Shown: positions 29,509 through 41,521, numbered from the stretch's first letter. The stretch: 64,000 nt of DNA from Pseudogymnoascus destructans (GCF_001641265.1 NW_020167529.1:521001-585000); one strand, 5' to 3'. The notes: generated by a model not told the origin, from the letters alone. Numbers and translations: made by a program.

Positions 29509-30078
29509 TCACGAACCAACAGGCAACCTCTTCAAAACCGCCTCTCTCAGCCCATCAACATTGTCAACCATTTCAATCCCAAATTTCTTGCACACAATCT
29601 GCACATTCCCCCTCTTCCAATACCCCTCGGGACAGACAACGATAGCCTTCCCCGGAACCCGTGCACAGATTCCAAACTCGAGCAAACTGATGGGCGCCTG
29701 GGTAGCCGGGTGGAAGTAAACGACGACAATGTCGGCCTTGACCTGCTTGTCGAGCTCCCACTCCACCTGCTCACGGTAAGGAGCAAAATTGATATCCTCG
29801 CACCATGAGCTGTCCCAGTCAGCACGGTACGGATTGTATATAGTGATGGGCACGTCGGAGAGGGAGGTGGATAGGGTCTCGCGCCAGTCACTCGTGTCGA
29901 TCTTGCTGGTGGTGCCAGCGAGAAAGACAGACTTAACGCCGCGGGGAGCTTCGTCTAAAGGCGCGTAGATGACGTGATTCCGTGCCTGAGCCATTCTAAA
30001 GGACTGAAATGTATTCTTGGGAGTTGTTTGAAGAAAACAAGTATGGAAGAAAGGACGAAGAACACGAGCTCGGATCAT
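29509..30078 (-). CDS. Nucleoside 2-deoxyribosyltransferase-like protein
   Basis: A single exon of up to 189 residues. Blocks KSVFLAGTTSK near the N-terminus, an acidic DIVVVYFHPATQAPISLLEFG segment and VVCPEGYWKRGNV match the nucleoside 2-deoxyribosyltransferase-like fold (Nuc_deoxyri_tr2 type). In that fold the Glu in a SLLEFG block is the usual catalytic nucleophile. Two starts are possible. The upstream ATG at 30078 adds a basic, hydrophobic leader that could target mitochondria; the ATG near 29994 (MAQARNH) begins the conserved part. Members hydrolyse or transfer the N-glycosidic bond of nucleosides or nucleotides; the substrate here is unknown. The gene lies convergent to the decayed STAND gene. 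Confidence 0.8.
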   Translation of the reverse strand: MIRARVLRPFFHTCFLQTTPKNTFQSFRMAQARNHVIYAPLDEAPRGVKSVFLAGTTSKIDTSDWRETLSTSLSDVPITIYNPYRADWDSSWCEDINFAPYREQVEWELDKQVKADIVVVYFHPATQAPISLLEFGICARVPGKAIVVCPEGYWKRGNVQIVCKKFGIEMVDNVDGLREAVLKRLPVGS

Positions 30079-30769
30079 CAGCCTAGAAGGTCGCCTCTGT
30101 GAAGGTCGTTAGCTCAGACAGACTTGGGCGTAGAGCAGGGTGAAACCTGTTGCTGCCACGTGGACTTTGTACCAGGATGGATTTGCCAGAACTAATTCCG
30201 CACCGAGAACCCCATACAAAGATTCTGGCGGCAAGGCGGTGCACAAGGGTACTTCAGGCACGCAAGGTCTAGTATGGATTGCGTAGGATATCAATTTTTA
30301 TTGCCGGTAAAAGGGACTTGGACCTCAGTTCTTTTGCAAACCATAGGAGGGCTGCTTAGGTATCATATGTGCATGACAACAGTCAGGATTAGTAAAGACA
30401 TGTAATTAGACCACAGTTGAGGTGTTTAGCCAGCCACCAAGTCGTAATCCCATGATATATCTAGGCTGCGCACTGGGTACTCACGAGTCGAGTAGTAGAA
30501 TTTTTACTCACCCAGCTGAGTTACTCACTCATGTCCCGAGTATTGTTGAATGAGGATTACTCACTTGCTGAGTACCTAGTATGGGTCTTGGCAACTCAGT
30601 TATATCACGTGTTTGATTAGCCATTACTTATGTTAAAAACGGGGTGCGACTTCATTGATCAAGACGCCATAACTCCAACTCCATTCCCATATTGTTGATG
30701 TCCTATTCCACACTATAACCTTTGGCCTTTAGGTACCAGGTTACCAGATGGTTGCCAGAACTCATCTGA

Positions 30770-31365
30770 CCTTCATTCCTGGGTGAGAGACATTTCCATC
30801 GATTAAGCCCACAGCTTAAACATCATATCCTGCAAACGCCGAACCAATATCATACCCTTTGCCTGAATTGTCACTCTCTTCGCATGAATAGCGAGGAGGT
30901 TTGTCACTATAACTGTTAGTATGTCCCTGTCACTATGTTTAAACATCATACTCTCAAATTCTCGAATGAGGAAGCATTCAGCAGCTTCCTAAAGAGCTAG
31001 GATAGCAGATTGCTGGAAGCGAAGATTGGACTTGAAGTCTTCTGTGATTTCCCTAACAAGACGCTGGAATGGGAGCTAGTATCAAGTTGCTGTCTTCTGA
31101 TATCGCGGAGAGCCTTGGTGCCTATATGTTTATTAGAGAGTTCTGGTAATCCTCTGGTAATCCTCTCACTAGACTTTGTGCAGCGCGTGGCCTTCTGAGC
31201 ATGATTGTTGCTAGCTTGAGATGAGCAAACTGGAGCTTTTCTTGCTGTGCCCACAGCCTTTTCCTGTCCCTTTCCGCCAAGCCCAGAGCCAGCCCGTAAT
31301 CCAAGTGGCATCCTTGGTGCTATGCCGCCCGTTGATCTCCTAGCAGTTTGCTTGGTACGAGTCAT
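30770..31365 (-). pseudogene. Histone H3-like pseudogene of element B
   Basis: The start MTRTKQTARRSTGG aligns with the element A protein, again with Lys4 kept and Arg at position 9. Splice signals of the first intron are kept. After QQLDT a deletion of about 20 bp shifts the frame (about 31080). A nonsense codon replaces the Gln of LQEAAE near 30986. The intact C-terminal end can still be traced to about 30770. Confidence 0.9.
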
Positions 31366-31764
31366 TTGCTAATATCAAGGTGAGTTAGTAAAGTAAACAC
31401 AAGATAAAGAAGTAGATCAAAAGATATGTGTACTTACAGTGAGTTTGTAGAAAGAATATTGCAGAAGAAGAGTATAGTAAAGAGGTAGAGGTTGAAAGGT
31501 ATGTGTTTTATATGAAGGTGCGCATTGTGGTGTTGTTTTTGGAACAGTAATTCTTTGTAGGTGAATATTCCTTCACAAATATTTTTGTTTGCAACTTTAA
31601 AATAACCACGACCTTAGAACCACCTTCCTTGGTTACTCTCCGATCTACACATTCTTCTTCCCTTTTGAGCCTTTACCTCTTCTCTAGGATTTCAACTAAG
31701 TTTATTATCTTGATTCTATAGCCAGAACTTCTGGAGATCTCTGCTAATCACGTGTTTAGTTAGT

Positions 31765-33255
31765 ATGGCGAAACTCAAGGCACATGAAGAACTCTCCACT
31801 AATGCGAATACTATCAAAGCTCGCAACTGCGTCTCCAACCTTACTGAAGATGAGAAGGCTGTTCACTTAGCACTCAAGGCTGACCATGCTGATCTGAGCT
31901 ACTACTTAAAGAAGTTATATAAGTCTGCAAAGTGTAAGGATGCCTCCTTACCTAGATACTCGAAGAACCCGCCTCAGAGCTGTTACGGTCACCACAAGCA
32001 TGAAATCCGACTCGGTGTGGTTTCGGACCAGTAGAGGAGGACATAGCGAGTTACACTATAGTGGGGGACGGTAAGGGTGTAGGGTTCAGGGTCGATGCGG
32101 ACCTGTTGCGGTGGAAGGTTCAGGGCTAGGGTTGGGATAACCGAGTCGGGCCCGTTTCGGGTACTTAAGGAAACAAACTTAACGGGGTTCCCCCTTCATC
32201 TTTTTTGTATCCTTCGTAGTAGACCTATAGGATAGCATCCTTTTAGCCTCCAACTCGCACTCTCATATGCTATTACTGTGAGCTGGGTGCCCTGTGTCAT
32301 TACACAAAGTATATCGCTGCCTCTACTGAAGACAAGACACATCTACAGAATGAATTGAAGGTTGAGCGTATTTGTGTTCGGTAAGTTCCTTCTGGTAATC
32401 TCTGGTAGCCTCAATCTAACTATAAACAGGACTGAGAATGGTACCCATGCATCTTGCATTGCGAATCAGAAAGTCAAGAATATTAGCGCCTCTTCTTCTC
32501 CACAAGCCCCACCATCTACTCCGCCCAAACAACTTCTGTCTGAGCTTGCTGCATTTGAGGGTATCTCAAGTATTCCAATCGATGACAATCATAACAGCGA
32601 ATGGGAGGATACTGAGGTTGAAGATGATTTGGAGTTGGAGCTTATGTTACAGCGCGAGATATTTTAAATGACGAGGCTGTTCTACCAGATGAGCTTTCCG
32701 ATGAAGAGATCACTAGCACCCAGGCTCTCTTAACTCAAGCGCACATTGATGTATGCTACCTCATAATCTGGTAATCATCTGGTGATACTAATAGTTGATA
32801 GGCCCATGAAGAGTCCAATTTCCGCAAGTGGCAACATTTCTGGGATAGCTGTATCCACTCATATACGAGAAAGGCTGGAAAGCTGAGAAAGAAGCCTGAG
32901 CGTCTCTTTGAGTATATGCCGTGGATTGATGTAGAGGAAGGGTACGTCTCTGATCATCCTAGCAATCTTCTGGCAATACTAATTGTTTATTATAGCACTT
33001 TTCACGAGGTTATCCCACCACATAAATATTTCTGTTTGTACGAGCAGGCAGTTTGGAAAGTGGGCCTAATTACCAGGACCTGTGCAGTGGTACCCAAAGT
33101 CTTACAATCTTGTCGACAATGGATGGTTGCAAATATCCACTCATAGTTCTAGCTTCAAAGAGGCGTTCTTACTTGTCTACTCTAAGAAGTTTGATAAGGA
33201 AAAGTGGGCTAAGGTATCAGCTGCACAGGATATGTTGTTCCTGGAGCTAGAGTAG
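31765..33255 (+). pseudogene. Acidic accessory-protein remnant of element B
   Basis: This is homologous to the element A gene at 17414-18565, starting MAKLKAHEELS. It is split by a solo LTR at 31933-32304 after LYKSAK and resumes with TEDKTHLQNELKVE. The acidic middle (SEWEDTEVEDDLELEL) and the aromatic C-terminus are recognisable, but a frame break follows at about 32660 and a deletion near 33060 removes part of the conserved region. Confidence 0.8.
31928..32309 (+). mobile_element. Solo LTR 1 in element B (31933-32304)
   Basis: The 372-bp unit starts TGTAAGGATGCC and ends GTGTCATTACA. It is flanked by the 5-bp duplication CAAAG (31928-31932 and 32305-32309). Element A lacks it at the same site, which fixes the borders. 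It is related to the LTR at 33470-33708 over the 3' two thirds. Confidence 0.95.
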
Positions 33256-33376
33256 AGGAGAACTTGAGTTGCTAAAGTTATAGCGCTGGAGTACCTTTCG
33301 CGTTGGAAAACCAGGTATTTAAGTACTTCATCGTAGCCAGACTTCTGGTAACCTTCTGATAATCGAGCAATTTGCC

Positions 33377-34329
33377 AAATGCCATCTCAATACTCAGAGT
33401 TGTTTGATTCTGACAGTATTCTCAGACTCTTTTCCGTCTTCTCAACGACTATCCTCATTAAATCAAGTCTGTAAGGACACAGGGCACCCAGCTCACAGTA
33501 ATAGCATATGAGAGTGCGAGTCAGAGGCTAAACGGATGCTATCCTATAGGTCTACTACGAAGGATACAAAAAAGATGAAGAGAGGAACCCCCGTTGGGTC
33601 AATCTCCTTAAGTACCCGAAACGGGTCCGACTCAGCTAACCTGCCTTAACTCTTATCATGTGACTGTAACCTGCCCGACTCAATCACTGAGGGACAGGCA
33701 TCCTTACAAAGTCCCTGCAGGCCTTGAATATATTGGCAAGTTAAACCAATTCGTCAAATGGACTAAGGATACACACGATATATTCATTGAGTGGTGGAAG
33801 CTATCACGATGGTATGAACAACACTCAGATCATACTACAAAACTCCTTATGAAGATTGCATGGGATTCAACCAACTGGAGTTCTCAATACTGGAGAAGTT
33901 ATCACCAAGGAGCAGACCGGCTTTCTGGAGAACCATGTGTTATTTGTACTTATTGTTCGAAGGCCCTTACGCATCCTGCAATCAAGTCTGCTGGCCCAAA
34001 GTCTATGGCAACACATCTTGCATCAGACATTTGCAAAAAGAAGTCACAGATGGGAAGGATAGTCTCTATCAAATGCGAATCAATCAAATGCAACCTCAAC
34101 AAGTAAGGATTACCAGATTATTACCAGAATTATGTAGGTTAATACCTATAATAAGATCATATTCTCACACAAGAGACATTTTATGAACAAGTTCTATACA
34201 CAGTTATCTTGACTCATAGCTCGTTCCGCTCAGTCGAGGATCCTCATCAAGACCCTATAAATACTTTAGGTATTAGTAGGTCTGGCCGGCCTCATCAAGC
34301 AAGGTGGAGGGATGTTCTTAAGCATATAT
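33377..34329 (+). pseudogene. Transposase remnant of element B
   Basis: The N-terminal coding part (PSQYSELFDSD) is interrupted by solo LTR 2. It then continues with the BED finger (VICTYCSKALTHPAIKSAGP) to about 34220 and jumps across the large deletion to the last C-terminal codons (about 34240-34329). Confidence 0.85.
33465..33713 (-). mobile_element. Solo LTR 2 in element B (33470-33708)
   Basis: A 239-bp unit with TG...CA ends (TGTAAGGACACAGGG to GGCATCCTTACA as written), flanked by AAGTC duplications at 33465-33469 and 33709-33713. It is opposite in orientation to solo LTR 1. The same LTR at the same site is found in element C (59939-60177). Confidence 0.95.
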
Positions 34330-35982
34330 AATAGATAATAGCGTTCTAATAATCTTCTGATAATCATGGTACTTAGATAGAGGAATATACATGATTCGTT
34401 CTCACAGCTTACTAGAGATGGCGAGAGTGATGCTAATAGATGTAATACTTTAACTTAACCATAAAACAGTTTTAATCGTATGAGGGACTGTTCACATGAT
34501 GCATAAATCTTACACGTGATAGCCGAGTACTCACCGGGTTTTTACAGAGTAACTGAGTATTGACCTCACTCACCGAGTCGAGTAAAAGGTTCAGCTACTC
34601 ACCCAGCTGAGTAACCCACTGAGCGAGTGAGCCGAGTATTGAGCGAGTAGTGCGCAGCCTAGCCATATCTCAGATGGATAGCTCTGCAGGTCTTTGTCGT
34701 ACGTTTTCCAACACAGACTGCCGTACTCGTACTTGCGCTCGCAGAGATCCAAGAGCATGGCGTCGACACTCTCATTTGCGCACGACTTCTTCAACTTGCA
34801 GACTTCTTCACGTGCGACCATTCTGGACTTGCTATCTTGTCCAAACAAAAGACGGTAAGAGAGTATAATCTCTTGCTCTAGGCTGACGCAACACAGGTCT
34901 CTATCCTCCGGGGACAAGGGGTCAAGTTGCTCAGCAATACTATCAAGAGTTACCTCCAAACGATTTTAATAAGGGTCAGTGTCAACATGTGCATCATACC
35001 TTCGAATCGCTGAACAAACGCTGTCGCCATGGATGGCAAGCAAGGCGCAGAATGTCGGGAAGCGAAACAATGACAGCCGGCGATTAGCTGGATTAAATCG
35101 TAGATGCTCGCTGACGGTATCGACCCATTGAATTGTGACGTGTCCAAAATAGCGTAATGAGTAGATGTTGAGGCTTGCCTCGTACAGGCTGTCCGTCTCT
35201 CTCGATACACCCTGTGCGCGTCCATCTGACTGGTCACCCCAGTGCTGTACCTTGAACGACCGGAATGTGGTCAGCACTGGTCGCATACGTCTGTCGCTTG
35301 GTCTGTGGGTAGTGGACATTTTGTTCGATTTAAACCCCTGTGGCAGGAGGCATGTTAGGTTTGCTGGTTCGTCGTCTTTGAAGGTCAATCTGGGCCGCAC
35401 CACCAGGGTTGACCAGCACAATACCCCAAAAATAGCCATGTAAAGGTAGCTTTTATCCTTGTCTCGCTCTAGATTCTGCTTGTAGTTCCCACCTTGCTCT
35501 TCGAGACGCCGTAATATGTCGTGTATGCTGAGTTCAGGTTGTTCTGGTTGTGTCGCCTGCAACACTGCAAGACTCCAATCCCAACAGTCTGTTATTTCTT
35601 TGGGATTCGTACAGGATATCAAGTCCCAAATTGAGTCAAAGGTTGGGCCCATCAATGACTGGAAAGCGTCATGCTCCAAGTAGTCGCAGTACGACTCGAT
35701 TCCAGGGAAATTTACGAGATCTTCGGACTTGATCCCGAACAGTAATTGGACGAATTCCAAGCGCTTATTGTAGGGTACTTGCTGGTTGATAGACTGGCCT
35801 TGTGATTCGAGATCCTCCGACTTCTCGCGAGATAGTGTGACTTGCTGAAGCAGTCGTTGCATTTTGTAGCCGTCCGTGTCTTCCCAGAGTGAATAATGAC
35901 TGAAAAAGAAGACAATGTTCAAACGGTGTAACTGGCGACAGGTTGTTCACCTTTTTGAGCTGCGATTTATAATTGTGGACAT

Positions 35983-37703
35983 CTCTTTGGAACAATGTAC
36001 GGGACGGGCGCCTAGGCTATTTAATATAACTCGTAGTGCCAATGTGCTATGTTCCCCCTATCTGCAACAATTACTAAATATAGTTGAAGCTGCAGGTATT
36101 GCGAGGCTGGCGGCTAAGGATGGGGCGGATAACTTGCTGATGAGCAGCACGGAAATGTACACAGCTGGGCCCTCAAGTCATTCCATCGGTAGCCGCGCGC
36201 CATGCGAAACAAATCTAATTTGCCGTTTGCCGTATGAAGATACACTGAGCTCCCACAGAATTAGTTTGTAGATGAAACTCGAGCATTTGCGCACTCTTCT
36301 ACTGCAACTCGGCAAACCTTCGCCTATATCCAATGAAAATTGGTTTTGGACTTTTTCTGGACAAAATGCGGCCGTGATTTATATCCGAAACAAGGGTAGA
36401 CCAAAATAGTAAGGGACGGCCCATCCCGCCCAGAGTCGCTGCTTTCTGTCTGACGGTTTGGTGAGCTGGTTGCGGGTAACCCTTGGCTACTGAAGATTTC
36501 GCTAATGGCGATCGTCATCCACGTAATATGCCCGAAAGTACAAAGGTACCACATCGAAACCCATCAAGGAATTGCCTGCTGGGAGCTTCTGGCGTTGACG
36601 CGATAACATCTTGTGAAGTCCAGGCGAGCTGACGCCTTGCTGCAGAAGAGCAAGCCAGAAGAAGTTAGTGGATACATTCTCGACCGGCCTTCCTGGCAGA
36701 CAGCATGCAGCGCCTACTCTCGATATGCAACTCGACCAATTCATGCCCTGACCATTGTCGGTCATATCAGGCTCAAGAACCCCACGAGGTAGTTGATCGT
36801 GAAATTGCCCTTGGGACACCTAATATTCCCGGCGTCAATTAATGTCAGAACGCAACGAATTCTGTTTTAAGCCTCGCAACGAGTCTTCTGCGACAACCTT
36901 GGAATTCTAAGCTTGAGGAGGCGCGGAGAAAACTTTTGCATGGAAACCTATCATATTTCCTAAAATGCCGCCTCGAACCCTGATATCAGCATCTACGGAC
37001 TGAAAATGACAAAGGTCTAAAGGCGGGCAAAAGTTGTATGCACGTGACAGCGGGAACTTACGGAGGAACTCCGTAGTCCAGCGGCAATGCGCCTATGAAG
37101 GACATAATCCGACGAGCCAATGAGGTCACATGCACCCCACAGGCTTTTTCTCCGCAAATCAGGTACCGAGGTGATTGATGCGACTTCCACTTCTATGAAG
37201 TTGAGGTTGTATCATGTATAGCATGAAGCATTCGACCTCATGAGCGTCGCCCCCGCAACCAAGGAAGTCCTGGAGCAGGCACATGTCCTGGCAGCTTGGC
37301 TGCAACAGATTGCGGACGAAGAGCACTGGCGACCGTACCGAGGCAGCGTCGAGATTGAACAATGTAGTCATCCAGATCGGACAAGTAGGGTCAGGCCCTT
37401 GATCAGTGCAGGAAACGTTGAAGTATGCTCAAATGTCTCGCCGCACTTGTTTCGATACTAATTATTACCTGTAGACCAAAGGTCGAGCGGCTTTTCTCCT
37501 GAGGTGTCGCGGACCGAGTCGCGAATCTCTCGAACCAACATCGCTCGAAATGTTCCCGGGCGAAATCCTGACGTTATATCACGACAAAGATTCCCCCCTA
37601 ACCATGGATGGGAAACCGTTAATCGTCGGAGAACGGACAATAATCACCCAGCCCGCTAGCATAAATGTTGCTCCTGGAGATATACTGCTATTGATCGTAA
37701 TAT
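35983..37703. other. Long region without a recognised gene
   Basis: Several short frames exist but none is supported. A minus-strand reading at 36502-36819 (contains MLSRQRQKLPAGNSLMGFDV) and a plus-strand reading at 37240-37400 (EQAHVLAAWLQQIADEEHW) have protein-like composition and may be exons or remnants of unknown genes. Confidence 0.35.
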
Positions 37704-38795
37704 TTACAAAGCGTTGAAGCTCTCCAAATCGATAGCATAATGTTCAAAGTTGGAGTTCTCTCCATCAATACCATAACTTGGAGTGTTGTGAAGGTTGTCT
37801 AAGTCAATCCTATAGTTATCTGCAGTCGGTTAACGTCTGTTTGGAATGACATGGCTGCACTTACCATCACACTGCCACGTGCCGGTCAGGCCTGATGCTA
37901 CGTTAGGGAAAGTGTTGTGGTCTAAGCGTCATAAATGATAAGCAACTGTCACGGATAATGGACACCTAGACTTGCCTTGTGGAAAGGTATGGTTGTCTGC
38001 GCCATCGTTTTCTTGGAACTCGACTGCAACAAGGGTATTAAATCCCGAGGCCCGCACATTTTCCGCTGTTTGTCCAAGGTCCGACGTGATGGAAGTTTCT
38101 CCCCCTTGGGGTTTACCAACTGTAGAAGGGCTGACTAAGTGTGCTGCAGCGTCATTCAAGCGATGCTTATGTGATGTTGCCGGTAAGTTATTGATAGAAG
38201 TGTCATTCACCATTTGGAACCTTTCTAAAGCCTGTGGAACACTGCCGGGAATATGAGAATAGTGGCCACGAGGGCGAGGGCGAGGAGGGCGAGGACCCGG
38301 GACGTGTTTTCGCTTCGATAGTCTCGAGGGTCTTTTTCTCTCGAGCGTCTCGATGATGAAGAGAAGATCACGGTGTGGTTCAATGGCATCGATGGACTTC
38401 AGAAAGGCCTGGAATTCAGCATTCGAAAGACCTTTTAGCAGGCTCACTGTCTGCTTATTGTCCGCTGCTGCAGCGGCGAGAGCAGTGACAGTCCGAACCC
38501 CTTCGTACTCGAAAAACTTCGCCTCCAGCGAGGATGTGTCGACCGATCCGGCCTTGCACTCGGTAACAATGGTGTGAAGGCGATACGGTGTTGTTTGCCG
38601 ACTAGACTGGAGTGAACGGCGAAAACAGTCCCCTAGTTGAATGCGAGTGAGAGTGTTTGGACTGAGTGGAAGTAGGAGAAAGGCACTGATGAGTGTCTCA
38701 AGTACGAAGTCATGTTCCCGTTTTGCAGCATCTTCGATATCAAGATATCCGTTTCCAAGCAACACTTTGAGTTTCGTGGGGGGCTGGGTGGACAT
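37704..38795 (-). CDS. Fungal protein of unknown function, three exons with a GC-AG intron
   Basis: Exons are 37976-38795, 37865-37921 and 37704-37819, giving 330 residues. The first intron uses a GCAAGT donor (GC-AG class); only this donor keeps the frame into DHNTFPNVASGLTGTWQCDD. The N-terminal 150 residues are probably helical. A Pro/Arg-rich linker follows (PGPRPPRPRPRGHY), then a low-complexity segment and an acidic C-terminus ending LESFNAL. No domain is recognised. The gene lies alone between remnants and appears intact. Confidence 0.65.
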
Positions 38796-39127
38796 AGTTT
38801 TTTTAAGAAACCAACGAGATGTACAGCTCAGCTTAGCAAGATAAATCTATTAAACCAAATCGTGCGAGGAGAATGTGGTTGTGAAGATAAAACCGATGAA
38901 GAAACTGGGTTTAGACCCAATTCTTCGGTTGGAAGATGGGCGTGGAACAGAATTGGTGATGCAGAATCTGGCTTTGTACGAAATCTCCACCAAAGAAAAT
39001 GGCGCGGGGCAACATAGCCCCCGTGACGTCGATCCCCCAGGTGGCACAGTGCCCCCACTCACCCTGTGAGTCGCCAATCCTACCTCATTCGGTACGTAGC
39101 CCCCTCGGCACCTTATTAGATACCTGT
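38796..39127. other. Intergenic stretch upstream of the unknown gene
   Basis: No gene supported; it is the 5' flank of the gene at 37704-38795. Confidence 0.4.
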
Positions 39128-39423
39128 ACCAGAGACGTGCGGAGTCAATTCTAGGCGCGGACTACCAAGAATATCCTCTTCAGGGCTTTCTCAAGTGCGT
39201 GAGGATAGGACGAGAGGCAACTTACAACCTAGAGTTCAGGCTGCTAGATCTTCCAGATTCGTTCAGACCATCAATCGGTCTCCACATATCAAATTCCACA
39301 TCTAGCGGTTGGAGGGTCAGCTCATTCACGGATTTGCGCACATCCAAAGAGGTCACCGCCAGCGTTAAGCGTTTCTCAGCCACAAACGCGCGCCACACCA
39401 CCTTTTTGGACAAATTCATTTAA
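39128..39423 (+). pseudogene. Second fragment of the Myb-like repetitive family
   Basis: DNA similar to 22390-22640 encodes RRAESILGADYQEYPLQ-like sequence, with frame changes, followed by TYNLEFRLLDLPDSFRPSIG. It stops at 39421-39423 without the Myb/SANT part. It is a truncated copy. Confidence 0.6.
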
Positions 39424-39810
39424 CTGCGGGTCCTGGCCCTGTTCCTCCTCAGCCCTCCTGGACTAACTTCATACGACATCGCCTCCCCACCTCGTCTCAG
39501 CCCCGCCCAGCCCAGTGCTCAAGTGCATCAGCGACGACAGATCCGTCATGCCAAAACTCACGTACACTTCAACATCACCCGCAAGGTACAGCTCGAATGG
39601 TAACTCCTGTAACCCTCATCGGCTTATCAACGGTGCCGCAATAGTTTCGTTGGTAAGAGCTGGAGTCAACTTCAACGCCTAGCTTCCGAGGAACTTGTTC
39701 AATCTTAAGAACGATGACGGCAAGCCTCCTTTTCAGATGAATGCATAATCTAGGAAAATCATGTTCTAACAGTACTACAGCATCCCATAGCCGCAATACA
39801 GGCAGCGGCT
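39424..39810. other. Upstream region of APH-type gene 2
   Basis: No gene recognised. It probably contains the promoter of the gene starting at 39811. Confidence 0.4.
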
Positions 39811-40755
39811 ATGCCTGAGCTCAGCGATTCTACAACCGAAGGTCCGAAAATCAATGTGTTATACGTCGCTCCAGGGCATGAAATTATCAGTCCTGATCAG
39901 GTCGAGATGTCCAAGTTAGAGACCGTAGCTATAGGTGCAGGCACGCAGCTCGCGAGAATCTCAACTTCGATGCTCGTCAAATACGGTACTCATGCGTCCC
40001 TCATCGAAGCAAAAACACTACGTTTCGTGAGTGAGCATACATCCATACCGGTTCCAAAGCTCTATGCTGCATACGCATATGGCCCATTAGACCGAGATAT
40101 TGATGATGCTGGAAGTCTTTATGACACGTACATTTTTATGGAGTTTATTGAGGGCGACACCTTGGAGAAATCATGGAATAATTACGATAGCACAGCCAAA
40201 CTGCAAATTGCAGCGGATCTAAAAGAGTATATCGAACAGCTTCGATCACTTCTGAATGCCAATTACATTGGCTCAGTAGATCGCGGGCCAGTCACAGATG
40301 TAATATTAGAGTGGTCAACAAGTGATAAAGGTCAGTCCGCACGGTTATATTTCACCTCATGCTTCGGTACATTGCAGTTCATATGCTTACTGTCGTTTTC
40401 TTAAGGCCCTTTCGACAACGAAAAGGATTTCAACGCTGCAATTTTCAAGGCGATTGTGTCGAATTCGAAAGGCCACATTGGTCCTTACATCCGAGGCATG
40501 CTCAATATGCACCAACATGAGACGGTATTCACCCACGGAGACTTCAGACCTGCTAACATCATCGTGAGAGATGGGCGGGTGGTGGCAATCCTTGACTGGG
40601 AGATGGCAGGGTGGTATCCGGAGTATTGGGAATTTGCGAAGGCCCTCTATTTAGAGCATTTTGCCACTGATTGGGGAACACATCTCCTTGATATTCTGAG
40701 GCCATATTACTTCGAGCAAGGCATGTATTCAAGGCTAATGGCTATATTGCTTTGA
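39811..40755 (+). CDS. APH-type phosphotransferase family protein 2
   Basis: Exons 39811-40330 and 40406-40755 are joined across a 75-bp intron (GTCAGT...TTAAG), giving 289 residues. Blocks: SMLVKYGTHASLIEAKTLRF (N-lobe), IFMEFIEGDTLEKSW (hinge), the catalytic loop THGDFRPANIIV and AILDWEMAGWYPEYWEF (metal binding). The gene looks intact and belongs to the same superfamily as 21158-22112, but the two are clearly diverged. Substrate unknown. Confidence 0.9.
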
Positions 40756-40923
40756 CTATTTACAATACCACAATATGACTCTCAGATTCTGCTAACGTTC
40801 AGCCCTTATATTGCGCGACACGACAAATCGACATGAAATCAAAAAAACAAACAACCAAAAACTGCATTTCCAGCCCTTTCGGGAGCGATTGCCGAGACGT
40901 ATTCGATAAGGAAGCGATGAAAG

Positions 40924-41346
40924 TTAGGCGTTCGTGCTACTGCCTTGAAGAGCGGTTTTGGTTTCATTTAAAACTTCGACCACCCACTCCGCACAGTCTC
41001 TAACTGGAGGGTTCGGGTTGCGCTCAGTGAGCGCACGGGGATCATGAGGAGGAGGTCGGCTTTGGGCGATTCGTTCGAAGTCTGCGAGTCGAGACTTTGG
41101 GATTTGGAACTGATAAGATGACTTCTGGTACGATCGACTAGCACCAAAGTTGTATCCGGGTCGACACTCATAATCCATTCCCATACCCACAGTGCCTTTA
41201 ACATGGTAGAACCGACCAGCCGTCTGGTTTGGGAATTGTGATGGTACAAGGGCAATTCCTTCATGAGATGGACCAGTGGCTTGATTGAAATAAATTATGT
41301 ACACGTTGTAGTGTACGGTCGGCCCTGATGTCGAGTTGGAAGCCAT
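40924..41346 (-). CDS. Small fungal protein related to the gene split by element A
   Basis: A 140-residue single-exon frame, starting at the second Met (MASNSTSGP); an upstream in-frame Met at 41394 would add 16 residues. Blocks HYNVYIIYFNQATGPSHEG and GRFYHVKGTVGMGMDYE match in spacing those of the 13855-20297 protein. A CAEWV block near the C-terminus corresponds to the REWTIDFV block there. Probably the same small fungal family (DUF6914-like is my tentative label). Function unknown. Confidence 0.65.
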   Translation of the reverse strand: MASNSTSGPTVHYNVYIIYFNQATGPSHEGIALVPSQFPNQTAGRFYHVKGTVGMGMDYECRPGYNFGASRSYQKSSYQFQIPKSRLADFERIAQSRPPPHDPRALTERNPNPPVRDCAEWVVEVLNETKTALQGSSTNA

Positions 41347-41521
41347 TTCAGCTATTAACGGTTGATTAATTGTATGTAAACAAAATTCTTGCACTAAGTA
41401 TCAGAGAAAAAGATAGAACTCAGAAGGATTGGAGACGGCTTTAGCTGAAATGGAGAAGATATGAGTATGGAAACAATGCTTTCCAAAATAGTTGTTTGTT
41501 TAAAATAGCACTTATGGGAAC

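Larger units (their letters stand above)
30462..34661. mobile_element. Element B: internally deleted relative of element A (inverted orientation)
   Basis: Ends TAGGCTGCGCACT at 30462 and the complement ending at 34661 match element A. Flanking 8-mers GATATATC (30454-30461) and GCCATATC (34662-34669) agree at six of eight positions, so the insertion is older than A. It holds an H3-like pseudogene, parts of the acidic-protein gene and the transposase N-terminus. About 2.2 kb of transposase is missing (junction near 34230-34240, GAGGATCCTC next to ATCAAGACCC). Two solo LTRs are nested inside. It cannot be autonomous. Confidence 0.92.
30389..35982 (-). pseudogene. Unknown fungal gene interrupted by element B near its 3' end
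   Basis: Exons are read at 35951-35982, 35000-35899 and 34662-34939, and the last coding part is at 30389-30461 across element B. Taking one copy of the target site, the pieces add up to an open frame of 424 residues ending in TAA at 30389-30391. The reading enters the last part as HGITTWWLAKHLNC. The protein is helical, with blocks LYEASLNIYSLRYFGHVTIQW and RLSLFRFPTFCALLA; I do not recognise a named domain. With element B in place translation ends shortly inside the transposon, so the last about 22 residues are lost. Exon 1 (start MSTIINRSSK) is short and inferred only from splice phase. Confidence 0.65.
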
